In this document: piece after piece, positions 59,082 to 64,000 of the stretch
Numbering within the stretch: position 1 is the first letter of the stretch
How the letters are laid out: each line of letters begins with the position of its first letter
Source: CAZRGV01 sp964599655
Lineage (GTDB): Bacteria > Planctomycetota > Planctomycetia > Isosphaerales > Isosphaeraceae
Assembly: GCA_964599655.1 (NCBI GenBank)
Contig: CAZRGV010000011.1
Coordinates: 1-64,000 of the forward strand
Length of the DNA stretch: 64,000 nt
Reading direction: 5' to 3'
The notes under the pieces: generated by a model
Databases searched by the model: none
What the model was told of the DNA's origin: nothing
What the model saw: the letters and a program-made list of their open reading frames with translations, nothing else
Position numbers and translations under genes: made by a program

Positions 59082-60566
59082 TCAATCGCGCTGCCGGAAC
59101 GTCCGCCGGATCCAGGACCGGCCGTTCGCCCGGAACCGGCGCCCGCCCTGGAAGACGATCCCGTCCACCTCGCCGCCGTTGGCGAAGCCGCCCCGGCGCA
59201 GCGCGGTGAAGACGCTCGGCTGGACCTCGAACTCGTAGCTCTCGGAGATGCCGGCGTTGACCGACGGCAGCGAGCGCATCCAGGGGAGGCCCAGCATGTC
59301 CATGGTCTGGTAGCTGTTGCCCCCGTTGACGAAGAACTGCCGCGTGCGGCCGATGAGCGTGGCGGCCCACTCGTTCGTCACCGGGTCGCCGTTGGCGTGG
59401 AAGACCTTGGTGTTGAGGTTGGCCAGGAGCGAGTCCGCCTCCGCCTTGCCGCGCTCGCCGCCGCCGAGCGCGGCGTAGAAGTTCGAGAGGTTCTGGCTGA
59501 GCAGCACCGTGGCCACGCGGGAGCTGCGGGCCGTGGTCTGGAACTGCATGTCATACGACGTCACGAAATTCTGGGCCTCGTCCGCCCAGAAGAAGACCGG
59601 CCGGGGGTTCGCGGCCACGTCCCGCCGCTCGATGGAGCGCTGGAACACGTACTTCCAGAGCACCTGCGCGAAGACGCCGACCTCGGAGAACTCCTTGGCG
59701 GGCAGGTCGATCACCAGCACCTTGCCCGACTCCACCACCTCCGGCGTCACGTTCGTCTCGCCGCAGAAGAGGTCCCGCAGGATGCCGCGGTTGAGGACGT
59801 CGATCATGCTGGTGAACGTGGAGACGATCACCGACCGGGTCTTCTCGGAGAGGGACGGGTATTCGAGCATGAGGTAGTCGGCCACGATCTCGTAGTCCTT
59901 CCGCTGCCGGGGCGTCTTGTCCCGCTCGTCGGCCAGCTTCAGGCATGCGTAGCAGAACGAGTCCCGCTTCCATTCCGGGGACCGGGCCTCCTCGAGAGAC
60001 GTCGGTGCCGAGACGACCAGCCGGTAGAGGTCGGGGATCGAGAGACTCCCCCGGGCCAGGACGAGGAGGTCCACCAGGTTGCGCATGAGCTGGCGCATCG
60101 CCCTGCGCCAGTAGCCCTCGTCCTCGCGCCCGCCGTGGCCGCTGCCGGCGCCACGCTCCGCGACCTCCAGAACCGTCGAGAGCAGGTTGACGATGTTCTC
60201 AGTCAGGCCCGCCCCCACGCCGGGGCGCTTGAGCTCGTGGTCGATGAAGTTGAAGCGCAGCGGCCGGTCCGGGCCGAAGACGATCAGGTCGTCCGGACGC
60301 CCGGCCTCCCGGCAGTACGCCTCCCACACCCCCCGCTCGTCCGGCTTGGCCGTGAGCACCAGGCCGCCGAAGCCGGCCCGCAGGAAGGCGAGCGCCAGCG
60401 CCCGCCCGCTGCCCGACGACTTGCCGCTGCCCGTGGCCCCGAGCACGAGCGTCCCCTCGCAGGCGTCCGCGATCGACCACGGGTCCGCCTCCGAGAGGAG
60501 CAGCAATAGCTCGGAGAGGTGCCACGGCGTGCGGGCCTGCGGCGTCACGTTCTTCCTCCCCCACAT
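59082..60566 (-). CDS. TraD/TraG/VirD4-like type IV coupling ATPase
   Basis: A 494-residue hexameric DNA-pump-type ATPase. Walker A reads LVLGATGSGKSSGSG near residue 45; Walker B is PVFFWADEAQNF, followed by RSSRVATVLLSQNLSNFYAA (sensor/Gln motif). The family links relaxosome DNA to the mating channel in conjugation. It lacks the two N-terminal transmembrane helices of VirD4/TraD, beginning almost at the nucleotide-binding domain; the adjacent membrane protein may replace them. No relaxase gene was seen nearby. Start ATG 60566 has GGGAGGTGA upstream. Confidence 0.87.
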   Translation of the reverse strand: MWGRKNVTPQARTPWHLSELLLLLSEADPWSIADACEGTLVLGATGSGKSSGSGRALALAFLRAGFGGLVLTAKPDERGVWEAYCREAGRPDDLIVFGPDRPLRFNFIDHELKRPGVGAGLTENIVNLLSTVLEVAERGAGSGHGGREDEGYWRRAMRQLMRNLVDLLVLARGSLSIPDLYRLVVSAPTSLEEARSPEWKRDSFCYACLKLADERDKTPRQRKDYEIVADYLMLEYPSLSEKTRSVIVSTFTSMIDVLNRGILRDLFCGETNVTPEVVESGKVLVIDLPAKEFSEVGVFAQVLWKYVFQRSIERRDVAANPRPVFFWADEAQNFVTSYDMQFQTTARSSRVATVLLSQNLSNFYAALGGGERGKAEADSLLANLNTKVFHANGDPVTNEWAATLIGRTRQFFVNGGNSYQTMDMLGLPWMRSLPSVNAGISESYEFEVQPSVFTALRRGGFANGGEVDGIVFQGGRRFRANGRSWIRRTFRQRD

Positions 60567-60647
60567 CGGTCACCTCCCCGGCCCCCGTTCCCCGCTCTAT
60601 AACCCCGGCCATCTTCCGACTGTTCCTGCCCCCGACGAACGGCCCCG

Positions 60648-61463
60648 TCACCCGGCCTGATCGCGCAGCATCTTGGCGAAGGTCCCGACCTCGATCCCCT
60701 GGGTCCTGGCCTTGCGGGCCTTCGTCAGGACCTCTTCGAGCGCCTCGATGAAGGCCTCCAGGTCGATGGACTCACCCATGACCGTGACGGCGCGGCCGCT
60801 GCCGAGCTTCGCCGTGACGCGGGACGGGCCCGCACTCGCCGCGGCGGTCGCCGTCGCGCCCTTCTTCAGCGACTTCAACGAGCCGCTGAGGGCGTCGCGC
60901 GTGAGCCTTCCCGAGGCGACCTCGGTGGCCAGGGCCGCCTGCGTCGGGCCGTCCTCGACCCGGGCCAGCTCGCAGGCCGCGCTCAAGGGGATGTCGCCCC
61001 GGTGGACCCTCTCGCGGATCGGCTCCGGCAGGTCCAGGAGCGACAGCAGCCGCGAGACGGTGGCGTTCGAGAAGCCGAGCTTCTCCGCGACCGTCGAGGC
61101 GTTCCAGCCGGTGAGTTCCATGAGCCGCGCGATGGCCTCGGCCTTCTCCAGCGGCGTGTTCTCCACCCGGTGCGAGTTGGCGATCAGCCCCTTGCGGATC
61201 ATGTCGCCCTCGCCGAGGGGCTCGTCCTCGACGAACGCCGGGATCGACTTCCGCCCGAGCTTCATGAGTGCGACAATGCGGTGGTAGCCGTCGGCCGGAA
61301 GGTACTTCTCGCCGCGGCGCGTGAGCCGGGGCGGATAGAGCAGGCCGACCTCTCGGATCGATTGCGTGAGGCCGGCCAGCTTCTCCTCGTCGATGGTCTT
61401 CCGGAGCAGCGGGACCAGCTCGATCTCGCTGAGAGCGATATCCTGGATCTGTTCGGAGGGCAT
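60648..61463 (-). CDS. ParB/Spo0J-like DNA-binding protein
   Basis: A 271-residue ParB-family protein. The N-terminal ParB/Srx-like domain shows EKLAGLTQSIREVGLLYPPR and EKYLPADGYHRIVALMKLG (a variant of the GxRR box), and the HTH lies around ASTVAEKLGFSNATVSRLLS. Such proteins can partition DNA or regulate genes; in integrated elements they are often regulators. ATG 61463 has GGAG eight bases upstream; the longer upstream frame is not supported. No ParA gene is seen beside it. Confidence 0.85.
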   Translation of the reverse strand: MPSEQIQDIALSEIELVPLLRKTIDEEKLAGLTQSIREVGLLYPPRLTRRGEKYLPADGYHRIVALMKLGRKSIPAFVEDEPLGEGDMIRKGLIANSHRVENTPLEKAEAIARLMELTGWNASTVAEKLGFSNATVSRLLSLLDLPEPIRERVHRGDIPLSAACELARVEDGPTQAALATEVASGRLTRDALSGSLKSLKKGATATAAASAGPSRVTAKLGSGRAVTVMGESIDLEAFIEALEEVLTKARKARTQGIEVGTFAKMLRDQAG

Positions 61464-61831
61464 GTTTACTGCTCCTTGGGGAGACCGACGCAGTTGATGG
61501 GATAGGATGCTCACCTGAGCGCGCACCCCGATCGGGAGCGCACCTGCGATGGATGCAGAGACCCTTTGGGTGCCAGACGAAGTCCCGAGCTGGCCGCCCT
61601 AGTAGACGTCCATGTGTCAAGTCATCTGATGCGAGTCACCATTGTGCGGCTTGGCCGAGCCAACGCAGCAGGTTGGGATTCTCGCCGCTCCGATCACCGC
61701 GAAGGTCGGGTTGATCGGATACCTAAAGAGTAGGGAGGGCAAGAACCGCCAGCAATTTGGGAAAATGTGGGGCCTGTGTTTCCCAGGGGGACATGCGCCC
61801 AGTAGGCAGATGCAGGCAGAATCTCGGCCGA
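61464..61831. other. Intergenic region (368 bases)
   Basis: Between the ParB-like gene and the HEAT-repeat gene. No gene or parS-like palindrome recognised; presumably holds the parB promoter. Confidence 0.45.
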
Positions 61832-63193
61832 TCAATCGATCCAGTGTGGGTTGGCCTCGATCCAGTCGCCCAAGGCACGCCCGAGGTCGGTGAGCTCCGT
61901 CCGCTTCCGGCCGTCGCCCTCCACGGCGCACGTCAGCGGCGCGCCCAAGGATTTCGCGAGCCGCCGGACGCGCGAGGCCGGCCCGGAGTGATCCGGCCCC
62001 TGGCCGTCGATCCCGGATTGCCGGGCCTCCTCGATCGCCACCCGCCGGAACGACCCGAGCGTGATCAACGATCGGAACATGCGCAGTTGTTCCTTCGTCT
62101 TCGGAGCGGTCGCCGCCGTGGTCAGGAGGAACAGCAGGACGTCATGGGACTGCGGGAATCGGTGCTTGAACTCCGAGAGGGGGCACTCGACCAGGGAAGC
62201 GGCCCGTCGCCTGGCCAGCAGGGCGTCCGCCTTGGTGCGGACCACCGCGTTGCGGTCCCGGAGTGCGTCTTTGAGGTAGGGCTCGGCCTCCGCGTCCCAG
62301 GTGGACAGCGTTTCCCAAGCGCGCGAGGAGGCGGGCTCGTCATCGGCCAGGGCCTTGATCAGGTCGGGCAAGACCCGCGGCCCGAGCGCCTGCAGAATCC
62401 CGCAGAGTAGATCACGGGACCACACCCGCGGGTAATCATCGAGCTCGTAGCGGCGTTCGATCCCGGGCAGCGTCGCATCGAGCAGGGCGGGGACCGCCGC
62501 GGGCCCGATGCAGATCAGGGCCCGGCAGGCGTAGAATCGGCCGGTCTCGTCTTCCCTGGCCAGGCTCCCGACCAGTGCGGGACTCGCTCCCGCCGCTGCG
62601 GGACCGATTCGCCCCAATGACTCGATGCCCGAGAGCCACGCGAAGCGATGCGGTTCCTCGATCAGGTCGATTAGATCGGGCACGGCCGACGCCGCGGCCG
62701 GGCCGATCTTCCCGAGCGCCAGCGCGGCATACGCCCGGGCCCCGCCGACCTCGTGCTTTAGCAATCCGACCAGGGAAGGCACGGCCGGCGGTCCGAGCGC
62801 CGCGAGGGCCAACGCGGACGCGTCGAGCACGAGACCGAAGTCCTCGCCTAGCAATCGGATCAGGCGAGGGATCGCCACTTCCGCCGGCGGACCGATCGCA
62901 CCCAGAGCTTCCGCCGCCTTCTCGCGTACATAGGGAACTTCATCTGCGAGGGAATCGATCAGATCCGGCACAGCGGCCGACGCCGCCGGACCCATGCTGC
63001 GGAGCGCGAGCGCGGCCTGTTCCCGCACGAAGGGGTTGTGATGACGCAAAGCATCGGCCAGCGCAGGGACCACCGGCGACCCGAGCGACCCCGCCTCGAA
63101 AGCGGCAGCGACCCGATCCTTCTCGTAGGGGCTGCCGAAGCTCGCGATCAACTCCAAGATCCGTTCGGCGTCGGTTACCGGTCGCTCGCTCAT
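61832..63193 (-). CDS. HEAT-repeat protein with C-terminal LysR-like winged HTH
   Basis: A 453-residue protein. Residues about 20-300 form tandem ~30-residue HEAT-like repeats (PVVPALADALRHHNPFVREQ, AAVPDLIDSLADEVPYVREK, VAIPRLIRLL, VPSLVGLLKHEV). After a region with LLARRRAASLVECPLSEFKH comes a C-terminal segment of the winged-HTH type: MFRSLITLGSFRRVAIEEAR, SGPASRVRRLAKSLGAPLTC, TELTDLGRALGDWIE, which matches the LysR N-terminal HTH pattern. ATG 63193 with GGGACGAAG upstream. An HTH placed after HEAT repeats is unusual. Function unknown; the HTH call is by pattern. Confidence 0.7.
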   Translation of the reverse strand: MSERPVTDAERILELIASFGSPYEKDRVAAAFEAGSLGSPVVPALADALRHHNPFVREQAALALRSMGPAASAAVPDLIDSLADEVPYVREKAAEALGAIGPPAEVAIPRLIRLLGEDFGLVLDASALALAALGPPAVPSLVGLLKHEVGGARAYAALALGKIGPAAASAVPDLIDLIEEPHRFAWLSGIESLGRIGPAAAGASPALVGSLAREDETGRFYACRALICIGPAAVPALLDATLPGIERRYELDDYPRVWSRDLLCGILQALGPRVLPDLIKALADDEPASSRAWETLSTWDAEAEPYLKDALRDRNAVVRTKADALLARRRAASLVECPLSEFKHRFPQSHDVLLFLLTTAATAPKTKEQLRMFRSLITLGSFRRVAIEEARQSGIDGQGPDHSGPASRVRRLAKSLGAPLTCAVEGDGRKRTELTDLGRALGDWIEANPHWID

Positions 63194-63311
63194 AGGTACT
63201 TCGTCCCGGCAATCGCCCTGAATCCGCTCCAGATTCCATTTTACGCCGCGGCGACCGCATCTCCAATCCAGTCGGTGGCGGCTCGAGGCCGAGGAACGGC
63301 GAGCCCCGGAG

Positions 63312-63602
63312 TTATCGCGACCGGGCGGATTTGTGGCCTCCGGGCATCGCCGGCGCCCGCAGGTCATCCGGGACGCTGCCGACGTGACTTGGATGCGTCA
63401 CAGAATCCGCGGCGGCCGGGGGCGGCCGATCCGAATGATTGCCTCCGCTCGGCACCCGGTCGCCGAATCCGAGCCATCCCCCGACCGCGTGAAAAACAGG
63501 ATCCAGGACGCCCAGCCGGGAAACCACAGTCCCGATCAGCAAGCCCGCGTAGAGCGGAACCGATCCGAGCCACGATGACTCTTGCCGGGATCCTTCCTTC
63601 AT
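63312..63602 (-). CDS. Small membrane protein of unknown function
   Basis: A 96-residue protein: MKEGSRQESSWLGSVPLYAG, one hydrophobic helix (YAGLLIGTVVSRLGVLDPVF) and a Pro/Gly-rich hydrophilic tail. AGAGGA lies five bases before the ATG at 63602, in a strikingly AT-rich leader. The good leader supports translation; the tail composition is less convincing. Confidence 0.55.
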   Translation of the reverse strand: MKEGSRQESSWLGSVPLYAGLLIGTVVSRLGVLDPVFHAVGGWLGFGDRVPSGGNHSDRPPPAAADSVTHPSHVGSVPDDLRAPAMPGGHKSARSR

Positions 63603-63655
63603 ATATTCCTCTAATAACTTAATAGTTAATATATTTAATTATTAGAAATTCCATG
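63603..63655 (-). promoter_or_regulatory. AT-rich leader with 25-bp dyad upstream of the small membrane gene
   Basis: Over 50 bases of nearly pure A/T in a very GC-rich region. An imperfect dyad spans 63620-63644 (TAATAGTTAATA / TATTTAATTATTA around a centre). It is a likely promoter/operator for the leftward gene at 63602, or an element-specific site. Confidence 0.45.
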
Positions 63656-63833
63656 CTGGGTCAACGTCGGAGTGCCGATGGGCGGCAGCAATGGGACTAC
63701 CCGGGGTGCCGCCCGCTGCATGCCGCGACGGCATCACCGTCCATGGGACTCCGCTTGCGCAATGCCATGGCTATTCCAGCCCTCGCTCCATCGGTCGCCT
63801 GCGTCCTGGAGCAAGCTGGTCGCGGCAGAGGGC

Positions 63834-64000
63834 CTAATCCCCTCCTGTCCGCCCCATGAACTGTTTGGCCTGTTCCGCGCCCTGCTTTTCGATGCGACGG
63901 ATCGCTTGCTTTGCGGATATCGGGCCTTCTGCGACGCCGTAGCGTATATAATATTCGGTGAGCATCTCGACGGCTTTCCCTAGCCCCTTGGCATCGCTAT
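63834..64000 (-). CDS. C-terminal end of a protein running off the window
   Basis: Leftward frame without a start in the window. It reads DAKGLGKAVEMLTEYYIRYG, then ISAKQAIRRIEKQGAEQAKQ and FMGRTGGD to a TAG at 63834, at least 54 residues. Helical, charged, lower GC than the neighbours. The frame is open and the composition natural, but the identity is unknown. Confidence 0.55.
   Translation of the reverse strand, partial: SDAKGLGKAVEMLTEYYIRYGVAEGPISAKQAIRRIEKQGAEQAKQFMGRTGGD

Larger units (their letters stand above)
53179..64000. mobile_element. Integrative (probably conjugative or mobilisable) element at ssrA, right end outside window
   Basis: Starts at the tmRNA 3' end and includes integrase, AlpA-like HTH, unknown small genes, two coupled membrane proteins, a membrane protein with coupling ATPase, ParB-like protein and HEAT/HTH protein, all reading toward ssrA. 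The coupling ATPase points to DNA transfer. No relaxase, no mating-pore genes and no attR were found in the window, so the type (ICE or mobilisable island) is open. Confidence 0.75.

Noticed and set aside
63672..63983. 103-codon rightward frame at the window end
   Set aside because: It overlaps a natural-looking leftward frame (63834-64000) and shows no motif.
53179..64000. attR, relaxase or mating-pore genes inside the window
   Set aside because: I found no second copy of the ssrA 3' segment and no motif of a relaxase or VirB4-type protein; they are probably beyond the edge.
1..64000. tRNA or rRNA genes
   Set aside because: No cloverleaf with a CCA-type acceptor or rRNA-like segment was recognised by eye apart from tmRNA; a covariance-model search would be decisive.

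Overview
The window reads as a chromosomal segment of a high-GC planctomycete, most likely of the Isosphaeraceae/Gemmatales type. Supporting marks are a PVC-type dehydrogenase/haem-binding cytochrome, several twin-arginine enzymes of planctomycete flavour (aldo/keto reductase, sugar isomerase, ThuA), very large ResB and CcsA proteins, an exosortase-type CPBP protease, and lipid A/LPS genes. The assignment is by inference from gene content; no rRNA or tRNA lies in the window. The assembly is draft quality: three runs of N (9040-9049, 28858-28876, 55295-55304) each fall inside a gene.

Layout of the chromosomal part (1-52.8 kb). 1-4.4 kb is a protein-folding cluster: a frameshifted groEL end, a 39-residue ribosomal protein bTHX gene, dnaJ, grpE, an FmdB-type zinc ribbon and yacG. 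4.5-12.5 kb is a leftward block: Fe-S aldo/keto reductase, PVC-type cytochrome, TolC-like efflux protein and an Mpo1-like protein. 12.7-21.6 kb runs rightward: isocitrate dehydrogenase, lpxK, a heptosyltransferase-like GT9, a sugar epimerase, a JAMM peptidase, ndk, ligA and small membrane proteins. 21.6-31.3 kb is mixed: DUF4139 protein, ThuA, exported and zinc-ribbon proteins, GT39 and Gfo/Idh/MocA. 31.5-37.2 kb holds the System II cytochrome c maturation pair ResB-CcsA. 37.3-43.2 kb has a DUF309 protein, an alkaline-phosphatase-superfamily enzyme, a cupin, a sugar isomerase, an FkbM methyltransferase and a GT4 glycosyltransferase. 43.2-49.3 kb holds gatC/gatA/gatB with a small extra gene, glmU and a CPBP protease.

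49.4-52.7 kb is an insertion-sequence cluster: an IS701-like element whose transposase is broken by a 17-bp tandem duplication, a decayed second transposase, and an IS3-family element with a damaged orfA and intact orfB. Immediately after comes ssrA (tmRNA, 52815-53178), which encodes the tag AERTPSLRLAA.

From the 3' end of ssrA to the window edge is an integrated mobile element. All of its recognisable genes point leftward, toward ssrA: tyrosine integrase (whose C-terminus is encoded antisense on the tmRNA), AlpA-like HTH protein, several small unknown proteins, a pair of translationally coupled membrane/exported proteins, a TraD/VirD4-like coupling ATPase without its own membrane anchor next to a separate membrane protein, a ParB-like protein, a HEAT-repeat protein with a LysR-like HTH at its C-terminus, and further genes running off the edge. 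No relaxase, mating-pore genes or attR are visible, so the element continues beyond 64000. It is the least explained part of the window.
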